This document shows, piece by piece, positions 1 through 5,072 of a stretch of DNA of 5,077 nt. The stretch covers positions 1-5,077 of the forward strand of contig JAFWDX010000044.1 in the NCBI GenBank assembly GCA_017515945.1. Reading direction: 5' to 3'. The notes beneath the pieces are model-generated. The model saw only the letters and a list, made by a program, of their open reading frames with translations, was not told the origin of the DNA and did not search any database. The stretch is from Blautia sp. (GTDB taxonomy: Bacteria > Bacillota > Clostridia > Lachnospirales > Lachnospiraceae). The stretch's first letter is position 1, and each line of letters starts with the position of its first letter. Position numbers and translations under genes: made by a program.

Positions 1-137
1 CTGTTCAGTCACAAGCTCCTTCACAGTTACGAGGCCAGGCGCAGGCTCCTTTCGTCGCATTGGAAGTGCGCCTGGCCTTGGCTGTTGGACTTTTATCCCA
101 CGCACCTCGCAGTAAATGCGAGGTGCTGACTGAACAG
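1..137. repeat. Nested inverted-repeat element (three-way-junction fold)
   Basis: Three perfect inverted repeats are nested. The outer arms are 1-11 (CTGTTCAGTCA) and 127-137. Inside lie a 12 bp stem, 32-43 with 67-78, and a 10 bp stem, 102-111 with 117-126, closed by the 5-base loop GTAAA. Together they fold into an outer stem enclosing two hairpins. The outer stem may continue left of the window. I see no open frame, tRNA signature or known riboswitch core. It could be a small structured RNA, a long leader domain for the downstream oxidoreductase, or a palindromic miniature element. The arms are seen directly; any function is unknown. Confidence 0.7.
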
Positions 138-143
138 TTACAG

Positions 144-412
144 TGAATCAATGATTCGGTCTCCCTGACTCAATTGTGACTCACATGAGTCAGGGAAGCT
201 GTCCCCAGTGACTCACATGAGTCAGGGAAGCTGTCCCCAGTGACTCACATGAGTCAGGGAACCTGTCCCTGTGACTCAAATGAGTCAAGGAACCTGTCCC
301 TGTGACTCAAATGAGTCAACCTGTCCCCCTGACTCAAATGAGTCAGGGAACCTGTCCCCTTGACTCATTTGAGTCAAGTGACCTGTCCCTGTGACTCATT
401 CTCTCATTCAAG
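144..412. repeat. Tandem palindromic repeat array, 7 clear units
   Basis: Each unit begins with the palindrome TGACTCA-NN-TGAGTCA, followed by a GGGAACCTGTCCC-like core. Units start at 177, 209, 241, 272, 303, 330 and 361 (lengths 32, 32, 31, 31, 27, 31, 31). Units 1 and 2 are identical. The central dinucleotide is CA in units 1-3, AA in 4-6 and TT in 7. Unit 5 is short because it lacks the GGGAA part. Decayed units flank the array: 144-165 (TGAATCAATGATTC-like), a fragment at 166-176, and 392-412. The array stops directly before the Shine-Dalgarno of the oxidoreductase, and I find no convincing promoter between it and the gene. Possibilities are a REP-type palindrome cluster, a multi-site operator (spacing is near three helical turns), or a structured leader RNA. 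Confidence 0.9.
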
Positions 413-413
413 C

Positions 414-419
414 AGGAGG
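414..419 (+). promoter_or_regulatory. Shine-Dalgarno for the oxidoreductase
   Basis: AGGAGG lies 6 bases before ATG 426. It is a near-ideal ribosome binding site and fixes the start. It sits immediately after the last decayed unit of the palindromic array. Confidence 0.9.
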
Positions 420-425
420 TAAATC

Positions 426-1532
426 ATGAAACCAGTGAAAACCGCCGTCATCGGCTGTGGAGCGATCAGCGACATATATCTCCGCAATATGACCGGAAAG
501 TTTTCCGGTCTGGAGGTATGTGCGTGCAGCGCCGCACATATTGAGAACGCACAGAAGAAGGCCGCGGAGTATGGCATAAAAGCGGCCACAACGGAGGAGA
601 TCCTGGCGGATCCCGGGATCGAGATGGTCGTGATCCTGACGCCTGCGCCGGCACATTACGATCTGATCCGCCGGGCTCTGCTTGCCGGGAAACATGTCTA
701 TACGGAGAAACCCATAGCCACCAGGCTGGATCAGGGACTGGAACTGCTGGCGCTGGCAAAGGAAAAGGGCCTGCGTCTGGGCTGCGCGCCGGAGACCTTC
801 ATGGGCAGCGCGGTGCAGACCGCGAGAAAGGCTCTGGAAGATGGTCTGTGCGGACAGCTCAGTTCGTTCCATATCGTGGCCAATCGTGATCTGACTGTGC
901 TTGCGAGTATGTTCAGATTCCTGCGGCTTCCGGGAGGCGGGATCGCCTATGATTATGGTGTTTACTATCTGACTGCGCTCGCTTATCTCCTTGGCTCCAT
1001 GCAGCGGGTTTATGCGCAGAAAGGCAATTTGAATCGGATCCGGAAAAACTGTATACCGCACGATCCGGAATTTGGTCAGGAATATGTGTATGACAATGAG
1101 GCGCAGGTGAATGCCATTCTGACAACGCAGAGCGGGATCACAGGTACCCTCTCTCTCAATGGCGACAGCGCCATGCAGGATCAGGCTTATTTCACGATCC
1201 AGGGCACCGGCGGAATCCTCCAGCTCGGCGATGCCAATCAGTTCGGCGGACCGGTCCGGTTCCTGCCCGATGACCCGCGCAAATGTGAATGGAGGACTCT
1301 CGAACCGGTCTCGGAGCTTTCGGATAATTGCCGCGGTATCGGTCCGGCCGATATGGCCCGGTGCATTCGCAACGGGGGCGATCATCTCGCATCCGGCGAA
1401 ATGGCCTGCCATGTGCTGGATATCATCGAACAGATGATGAACAGCGCCGAAAGCGGGACGGCCTGTGAGATACAGACACGGTTCCCGCGGCAGGGACTGC
1501 TCGAGGGGACGGGTGAACTGTTGCTTAAATAG
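426..1532 (+). CDS. Gfo/Idh/MocA-family NAD(P)-dependent oxidoreductase
   Basis: The 368-residue protein has the two-domain layout of this family. An N-terminal Rossmann fold carries the dinucleotide-binding motif VIGCGAIS (residues 8-15). The family EKP signature is at 94-96 (VYTEKPIA), where the lysine is normally catalytic. The C-terminal alpha/beta substrate domain contains GGIAYDYGVYYLTALAYLLG (171-190), a variant of the GG-x-D-x-G motif with tyrosines where many members have a substrate-contacting histidine. Such enzymes oxidise or reduce sugars, inositols, sugar phosphates or amino sugars in the cytosol; the substrate cannot be read from the sequence. Length is typical. The start is fixed by AGGAGG six bases upstream. 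No transporter or other sugar gene is adjacent, and the next gene lies about 280 bp away beyond a hairpin element, so it is probably transcribed alone. Several long open frames on the opposite strand here are shadows. Confidence 0.93.
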   Translation: MKPVKTAVIGCGAISDIYLRNMTGKFSGLEVCACSAAHIENAQKKAAEYGIKAATTEEILADPGIEMVVILTPAPAHYDLIRRALLAGKHVYTEKPIATRLDQGLELLALAKEKGLRLGCAPETFMGSAVQTARKALEDGLCGQLSSFHIVANRDLTVLASMFRFLRLPGGGIAYDYGVYYLTALAYLLGSMQRVYAQKGNLNRIRKNCIPHDPEFGQEYVYDNEAQVNAILTTQSGITGTLSLNGDSAMQDQAYFTIQGTGGILQLGDANQFGGPVRFLPDDPRKCEWRTLEPVSELSDNCRGIGPADMARCIRNGGDHLASGEMACHVLDIIEQMMNSAESGTACEIQTRFPRQGLLEGTGELLLK

Positions 1533-1549
1533 AGTCAGGTTAAATGTTT

Positions 1550-1607
1550 TACCAGAGGGTCTTAATACGTGGAATCAAAGGTTTTCACGTATCAGGACCC
1601 TCTGGTA
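1550..1607 (+). terminator. Long hairpin after the oxidoreductase, probable terminator
   Basis: A 25-position stem (one A:C mismatch, two wobbles) with an 8-base loop begins 17 bases after the TAG stop of the oxidoreductase. It is followed by the T-rich tail TATTATTTCGTCTT. The tail is interrupted, so termination is plausible but not textbook. The same hairpin is the left end of the twin-hairpin element. Confidence 0.5.
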
Positions 1608-1633
1608 TATTATTTCGTCTTAGCGCAAAACAT

Positions 1634-1662
1634 TTGAGAATGCCGGCATAATCTGGTATGAT
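1634..1662 (+). promoter_or_regulatory. Sigma-70-type promoter driving the MBL-fold gene
   Basis: The -35 box TTGAGA (1634-1639, 5 of 6 to consensus) and the -10 box TATGAT (1657-1662, 5 of 6) are exactly 17 bases apart. The -10 is preceded by TGG (1654-1656), an extended -10. Transcription would begin near 1669, giving a leader of about 145 bases that includes the right hairpin of the twin-hairpin element. The promoter lies inside that element and points outward into the next gene. Confidence 0.7.
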
Positions 1663-1800
1663 GTGTCAAAGCGTTTTATACTCGCGCGATCAAACAGATG
1701 GAAGATGTACCTTGTTTTCTGTGCGGTATAAGCAGAGGCTCAAAATATGTGGAATAAAACATTTCCACGTATTAAGACCCTCTGGTAAATGATCAGAACA

Positions 1801-1804
1801 GGAG
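1801..1804 (+). promoter_or_regulatory. Shine-Dalgarno that selects the TTG 1813 start
   Basis: GGAG lies 8 bases before TTG 1813. The in-frame ATG at 1789 is upstream of this site and is preceded by CCCTCTGGTAA, which has no ribosome binding site. The Shine-Dalgarno therefore decides for TTG. Confidence 0.75.
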
Positions 1805-1812
1805 ATAAAGAA

Positions 1813-2613
1813 TTGAAACTGACAATGCTTGGTACAGGAAACGCACTTGTTACAGAATGTTACAATACCTGCTTCATTCTTGAGGACAAAGGACAGCTGT
1901 TTATGACAGATGGAGGAGGCGGCAATACTATTCTACATCAGATCAGACATGCCGGTTATAACTGGATGGACATTCGGCACATATTTGTAACGCACAAACA
2001 TATCGATCATCTGATGGGAATCATCTGGATGGTCAGGATGATCTGCCAGTTTATGGATCATGGGGAATATGAGGGAGATGCTTATATCTATTCACATGGA
2101 GAGGTGTTGAATCTGATCCGGGAGATGGCGGGAAAGCTTCTCCGGGAAAAAGAAGCTGCCTTTATTGATGACAGACTCCATCTGACAGAGATCTCCGATG
2201 GAGAGACGCTGGATATTATCGGCCATAAGGTCACATTTTTTGACATCCGATCCACAAAGGAAAAGCAGTTTGGATTCCGCATGGAGCTTGCGGACGGAAA
2301 GGCGCTTACCTGCTGTGGAGATGAACCGCTGACAACTCAAACCGAGCATTATGCCAGGGGTGTAGAGTGGATGCTGCATGAGGCATTCTGCCTGTATTCG
2401 CAGGCGGATATCTTCGATCCGTATGAAAAACATCATTCCACGGTAAAGGATGCATGTGAACTGGCTGAAAGACTGGAAATAAAGAACCTGGTCCTGTATC
2501 ATACGGAAGACAGGAATCTTGCAGACAGGAAAAAACTGTATGGGAAAGAAGGCCGGCAGTATTATCACGGAAATCTGTGGATCCCGGATGATCTGGAGGT
2601 ATTGACAATATAG
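1813..2613 (+). CDS. RNase Z-like metallo-beta-lactamase-fold hydrolase
   Basis: From TTG 1813 the product is 266 residues and begins MKLTMLGTGNA, the usual opening strand of RNase Z/ElaC-like MBL proteins. The metal motif HxHxDH is at residues 61-66 (THKHIDH). Further family marks are GDEP with Asp170, LHEAF with His189, HHSTVKDACELAE (207-219) and LVLYHTED with His230. The histidine that normally precedes the GYR-like motif seems absent: the segment reads DIRSTKEKQFGFR (144-156), so the second zinc site may differ. Likely a cytosolic metal-dependent hydrolase or phosphodiesterase; true tRNA 3'-processing activity is uncertain because no clear exosite arm is recognisable. Codon use is visibly more AT-rich than in the flanking genes, which with the adjoining element suggests separate acquisition. 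Starting at ATG 1789 would add eight residues, but that codon lacks a ribosome binding site. Confidence 0.88.
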   Translation: MKLTMLGTGNALVTECYNTCFILEDKGQLFMTDGGGGNTILHQIRHAGYNWMDIRHIFVTHKHIDHLMGIIWMVRMICQFMDHGEYEGDAYIYSHGEVLNLIREMAGKLLREKEAAFIDDRLHLTEISDGETLDIIGHKVTFFDIRSTKEKQFGFRMELADGKALTCCGDEPLTTQTEHYARGVEWMLHEAFCLYSQADIFDPYEKHHSTVKDACELAERLEIKNLVLYHTEDRNLADRKKLYGKEGRQYYHGNLWIPDDLEVLTI

Positions 2614-2647
2614 CCGGTCAGGCTTGAGCCGTTAAGTCAGAAATAAC

Positions 2648-2664
2648 CGCAAAAATGCGTTTTT
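2648..2664 (+). terminator. Weak candidate terminator after the MBL-fold gene
   Basis: A 4 bp stem, CGCA/TGCG with an AAAA loop, is followed directly by TTTTT (2660-2664), 35 bases past the stop. The stem is too short for confident termination; it is the only such signal between the two genes. Confidence 0.2.
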
Positions 2665-2714
2665 AGATGGGCTCATTTTGGTGCATTGGAAGTGTACCAT
2701 TCAGAAGACGACTA

Positions 2715-2723
2715 TGGTATAAT
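2715..2723 (+). promoter_or_regulatory. Extended -10 promoter for the PHP phosphatase
   Basis: TGGTATAAT combines a perfect -10 hexamer (2718-2723) with the TGN extension. No good -35 box lies at 16-18 bases; TTGGAA (2686-2691) is too far upstream. Extended -10 promoters can work without a -35. The start would be near 2730, leaving a leader of about 105 bases with no recognisable riboswitch. Confidence 0.6.
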
Positions 2724-2822
2724 CCTGGCTGCTGAGCATTTGTTTCACACACCTGTCAGGGCTCGTTTGCATTGTCGTTGTAGATGCGGGGGGCTTACGG
2801 AACAGTTACATATTCTGCAAAA

Positions 2823-2830
2823 AAGGAAGA
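2823..2830 (+). promoter_or_regulatory. Shine-Dalgarno that selects ATG 2835
   Basis: AAGGAAGA lies just before ATG 2835 (GGA is 7 bases from the ATG). The upstream in-frame ATG 2784 has no such site and would add 17 residues (MRGAYGTVTYSAKKEDQ) not expected in the family. Confidence 0.8.
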
Positions 2831-2834
2831 TCAA

Positions 2835-3572
2835 ATGGTAGACATTCACGCCCACATTCTCCCGGGACTTGACGACGGTTCCGAATCTCTTGAGGAGTCC
2901 CTGGACATGGCCCGGCTGGCGGTGGAAGAGGGGATCACCCACATGATCGCCACCAGCCATGGCAACTTTTACGACTATACCTTGCAGGAGTACAGGGAAG
3001 CTTTCCGGCTCGTGAGCGATGCCCTGGAGCAGGAACGGATTCCGCTCAGACTTCACCCGGGGATGGAAATTTTCCTCAACAGGCACGCGATAGATGGAAT
3101 CCGTGACGGTTCGCTCCTGCCGCTGGGCAATACGCACACATATCTGGTGGAATTTGATTTCGGGGAAGATCCCCGTACGGTACTCACAATGCTGGAGAGC
3201 CTTTTGCGGGATGAACAGGCGCCGGACCGTACGCTGATCCTGGCGCACCCGGAGCGCTATGAATTTATGCTGCGGGATCCGGATCTGGCCTATTACCTGA
3301 GAGAAACCTGGCCCCGCAGGCTGTACCTGCAGACGAATGCCGGGAGCCTCGCAGGCAGACTGGGCCAGGCGGAACAGCGGCTGGCGTGGAGATTTCTGCA
3401 GGACGGGCTTATCCAGCTCATCGCCACAGATGCCCATGACGCCTCATTTCGTCCCCCTGCACTGCAGTCCCTCACGCAAAGCCTTCAGAGAGAGTACTCT
3501 GAGACAGACTGCAGGATCTGGCTTTCGGAGAACCCCAGCCGGGTGCTTAAAGGACGGGAGCTGATCAACTAA
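2835..3572 (+). CDS. cpsB: CpsB/YwqE-family PHP-domain tyrosine-protein phosphatase
   Basis: The 245-residue product from ATG 2835 opens with MVDIHAHILPGLDDGS, the CpsB/CapC/YwqE start, whose HxH (His5, His7) binds the metal cluster. Other PHP ligands are recognisable: ATSH (His42; most relatives read ATPHH), GMEI (Glu78), AHPERY (His138) and ATDAHD (Asp199, His201). LQTNAGSLAGRLG (165-177) is also typical. These Mn-dependent cytosolic enzymes remove phosphate from BY-kinases and their targets and so control capsule or exopolysaccharide export. Here the gene stands alone: no kinase, adaptor or glycosyltransferase is next to it, and the following gene is convergent. Its partner must be elsewhere, or it acts on another phosphoprotein or small phosphoester. 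It probably uses the extended -10 promoter at 2715-2723. Confidence 0.9.
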   Translation: MVDIHAHILPGLDDGSESLEESLDMARLAVEEGITHMIATSHGNFYDYTLQEYREAFRLVSDALEQERIPLRLHPGMEIFLNRHAIDGIRDGSLLPLGNTHTYLVEFDFGEDPRTVLTMLESLLRDEQAPDRTLILAHPERYEFMLRDPDLAYYLRETWPRRLYLQTNAGSLAGRLGQAEQRLAWRFLQDGLIQLIATDAHDASFRPPALQSLTQSLQREYSETDCRIWLSENPSRVLKGRELIN

Positions 3573-3579
3573 GAAAAGT

Positions 3580-3725
3580 GGAGCTGGCCTTTCAGTGAGT
3601 CACGGGGACAGGTTCCCTGACTCACACATACGTGTGAGTCAAGGCAGTGAGTCACGGGGACAGGTTCCTTGACTCACACATACGTGTGAGGAGGAGCCTG
3701 TCCCCGTGACTGAAAGGCCAACTCC
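3580..3725. repeat. 146 bp imperfect palindrome with two copies of the array module
   Basis: The outer arms 3580-3596 and 3709-3725 pair at 16 of 17 positions, and a 12-base block, 3601-3612, pairs with 3697-3708. Inside are two 46 bp direct copies, 3593-3638 and 3645-3690, differing at one base (3617 versus 3669). Each contains GGGGACAGGTTCC followed by a hairpin; the first hairpin is a perfect 10 bp stem, 3618-3627 with 3632-3641, loop ATAC. The 29-base stretch from 3596 is the reverse complement of the array units near 250-278 and 339-367, with one or two differences. The element lies 7 bases past the PHP phosphatase stop, between convergent genes, so it could end transcription from both sides, though no T-tract is present. 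Confidence 0.85.
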
Positions 3726-3801
3726 CATATATTTGCTGGAGGGCCAGCCGTCATCCACTTACCGGAGGTGCAGCCCTCATATATCTGCCTGAGGGCCAGC
3801 C
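3726..3801. repeat. 24 bp direct repeat pair next to the hydF stop
   Basis: 3726-3749 and 3778-3801 match at 21 of 24 positions (CATATAT-TGC--GAGGGCCAGCC), 52 bases apart. The second copy ends exactly at the last base before the hydF stop codon on the minus strand. 3773-3779 and 3790-3796 (GCCCTCA/TGAGGGC) form a 7 bp hairpin just past that stop, and 3735-3748 form a 5 bp one. Neither has a T-tract on the minus strand, so terminator function is doubtful. Confidence 0.65.
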
Positions 3802-5067
3802 TCAATCTTCTAAGAGCGCCAGCATCTGCGGAAAAGGCTCCAGGCTCCGCTTCAGTATCCCATGCATCTGTGCGATCGCGATCCCGTAATTTACGATCGG
3901 CACGCCGGCCTCCAGAGCTTTCCCGATCCGCCAGGACATTTCCTTCTCATTCAGCATACATCCGCCGCAGTGCACGATCAGCGCATAATCCGACAGATCC
4001 TCCGGAAAATCTCCTCCGGATGAATAGGCAAACTCCGGCTCTGCCTTACAGAACGCGCGGATCCAGCCGGGTATTTTGACAGTTCCAATGTCGTTGCACT
4101 GCCTGTGATGGGTGCATCCCTCGCTGATCAGGACCCGGTCTCCGTTTTTAAGGGTTGCCAGCCGGGCAGCACCCCGGACAAGCGGTTCCAGGCTTCCCTT
4201 ATACCGGGCGAAGAGAATCGAGAAACTGGTGAGCATGACATCCGCCGGTGTATCCTTTGCCACACGCCCGAAGGCCTGGGAATCCGTGACGACCAGAGCC
4301 GGCGGCTTCGCGAGAGCCTCCAGAGTCTGAGGAAGTTCCGTATCCTGGCAGGAGATAAAGATCCCGTGATTGTCGAGAATATCCCGCATGGTCTGCTGCT
4401 GAGGCAGGATCAGCCGCCCTTTCGGCGCGGACTCATCCACCGGGATCACCAGCACCACAACATCACCCGGGGAGATCAGATCACCGATGAGTTTCTTCTC
4501 ATTCTTCAGCTTCTGCGCAAACGCCCCGAGTCTTTCCTTCAGTTCGTTCACATTTTCTCCCGTAAGGCTGCTGACGTAAATACGATTCTCCGCGTTTTCT
4601 TCGCTTTTTTTAGCTGAATCTGTTTTTTCTGCGATAATATGATTCTCCGCATCATTCACGCGATCCTTCATCAGATCCGCTTTATTAAAAGCAATCAGAT
4701 AGGGCAGCTTTTTTTCTTTAAAGAGAATTTCCAGCTCCAGATCCTCCTGCTGCATGCCGACCGTGCTGTCCACCACAAGGACAGCGAGATCCGTCTGCGC
4801 CAGGATCCGCCTGGCTCTTGTCACACGCTTTTCACCCAGCTCTCCCTCATCGTCCAGACCAGGAGTGTCAATGATCACCACCGGTCCGAGCGGCAGCAGT
4901 TCCATTGCTTTTTTCACGGGATCTGTTGTCGTTCCCTTTACATCGGAAACCACCGCCAGCTCCTGCCCGGTCACCGCATTGACCAGGCTGGATTTTCCGG
5001 CATTGCGCAGCCCGAAAAAGCCGATGTGAAGACGGTTTGCGGACGCGGTATCGTTCAGATTACTCAT
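3802..5067 (-). CDS. hydF: [FeFe]-hydrogenase H-cluster maturation GTPase HydF
   Basis: The 421-residue protein has the full three-domain HydF layout. The N-terminal GTPase domain shows G1 GLRNAGKS (19-26), a G2 region with KGTTTDP (44-50), G3 DTPG (67-70), G4 NKAD (128-131) and a G5-like SSL (166-168). A middle dimerisation domain follows (about 195-290, around GDVVVLVIPVDESAPKGRLI). The C-terminal cluster-binding domain holds C318-x-H320 and C367-x-x-C370 with 46 residues between H320 and C367, the diagnostic HydF [4Fe-4S] pattern. HydF is the cytosolic scaffold that receives the di-iron subcluster built by HydG and HydE and delivers it to apo-hydrogenase. The start is ATG at 5065-5067, supported by GGAGA upstream. 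hydE, hydG and the hydrogenase are not in the window. All motifs are intact. Open frames on the + strand here are shadows. Confidence 0.97.
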   Translation of the reverse strand: MSNLNDTASANRLHIGFFGLRNAGKSSLVNAVTGQELAVVSDVKGTTTDPVKKAMELLPLGPVVIIDTPGLDDEGELGEKRVTRARRILAQTDLAVLVVDSTVGMQQEDLELEILFKEKKLPYLIAFNKADLMKDRVNDAENHIIAEKTDSAKKSEENAENRIYVSSLTGENVNELKERLGAFAQKLKNEKKLIGDLISPGDVVVLVIPVDESAPKGRLILPQQQTMRDILDNHGIFISCQDTELPQTLEALAKPPALVVTDSQAFGRVAKDTPADVMLTSFSILFARYKGSLEPLVRGAARLATLKNGDRVLISEGCTHHRQCNDIGTVKIPGWIRAFCKAEPEFAYSSGGDFPEDLSDYALIVHCGGCMLNEKEMSWRIGKALEAGVPIVNYGIAIAQMHGILKRSLEPFPQMLALLED

Positions 5068-5072
5068 AATGT

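Larger units (their letters stand above)
1548..1789. mobile_element. 242 bp twin-hairpin miniature element (MITE/PATE-like)
   Basis: The ends, 1548-1574 and 1763-1789, are 27 bp perfect inverted repeats. Each end is also one arm of its own hairpin. The left hairpin pairs 1550-1574 with 1583-1607: 24 of 25 positions including two wobbles, 8-base loop. The right hairpin pairs roughly 1729-1754 with 1763-1788 less perfectly, also with an 8-base loop. The two hairpins are direct repeats of each other, about 180 bp apart. The interior (1610-1727) has no gene but holds a good promoter. TAAATG occurs at both edges (1541-1546, 1786-1791) but overlaps the right repeat, so it is not a clean target duplication. 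No transposase is present. Mobility is inferred from the architecture. Confidence 0.6.

Noticed and set aside
1..140. tRNA gene
   Set aside because: The fold is superficially cloverleaf-like, but there is no TTCGA T-loop, anticodon arm of correct size or 7 bp acceptor geometry.
177..391. CRISPR array
   Set aside because: The whole unit repeats, including the part that would be the spacer. There are no unique spacers and no cas genes.
177..391. TGACTCA as an AP-1/GCN4-type site
   Set aside because: The match is to a eukaryotic bZIP consensus. All genes here are bacterial, and the word occurs as arms of a longer bacterial palindrome.
408..1412. Long open frame (334 codons) on the minus strand
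   Set aside because: It lies almost wholly opposite the oxidoreductase, has no ribosome binding site or recognisable domain, and is a shadow of a GC-rich gene.
1541..1791. TAAATG as target-site duplication of the twin-hairpin element
   Set aside because: The right copy overlaps the terminal inverted repeat, while the left copy ends one base before the opposite repeat begins, so the two are not symmetric about the element.
2784..2834. N-terminal extension of the PHP phosphatase from ATG 2784
   Set aside because: No ribosome binding site precedes it, the 17 residues are untypical, and a good site precedes ATG 2835, where the family's MVDIHAHILPG start falls.
2724..2834. Riboswitch in the cpsB leader
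   Set aside because: The leader is about 105 bases and GC-rich in part, but I find no known aptamer core and only very short stems.
2745..3437. Open frame of 230 codons on the minus strand
   Set aside because: It overlaps the PHP phosphatase, whose motifs are unmistakable, and its own translation resembles no family.
4105..4617. Open frame of 170 codons on the plus strand
   Set aside because: It is opposite hydF, which is intact with all motifs; no ribosome binding site or domain supports it.
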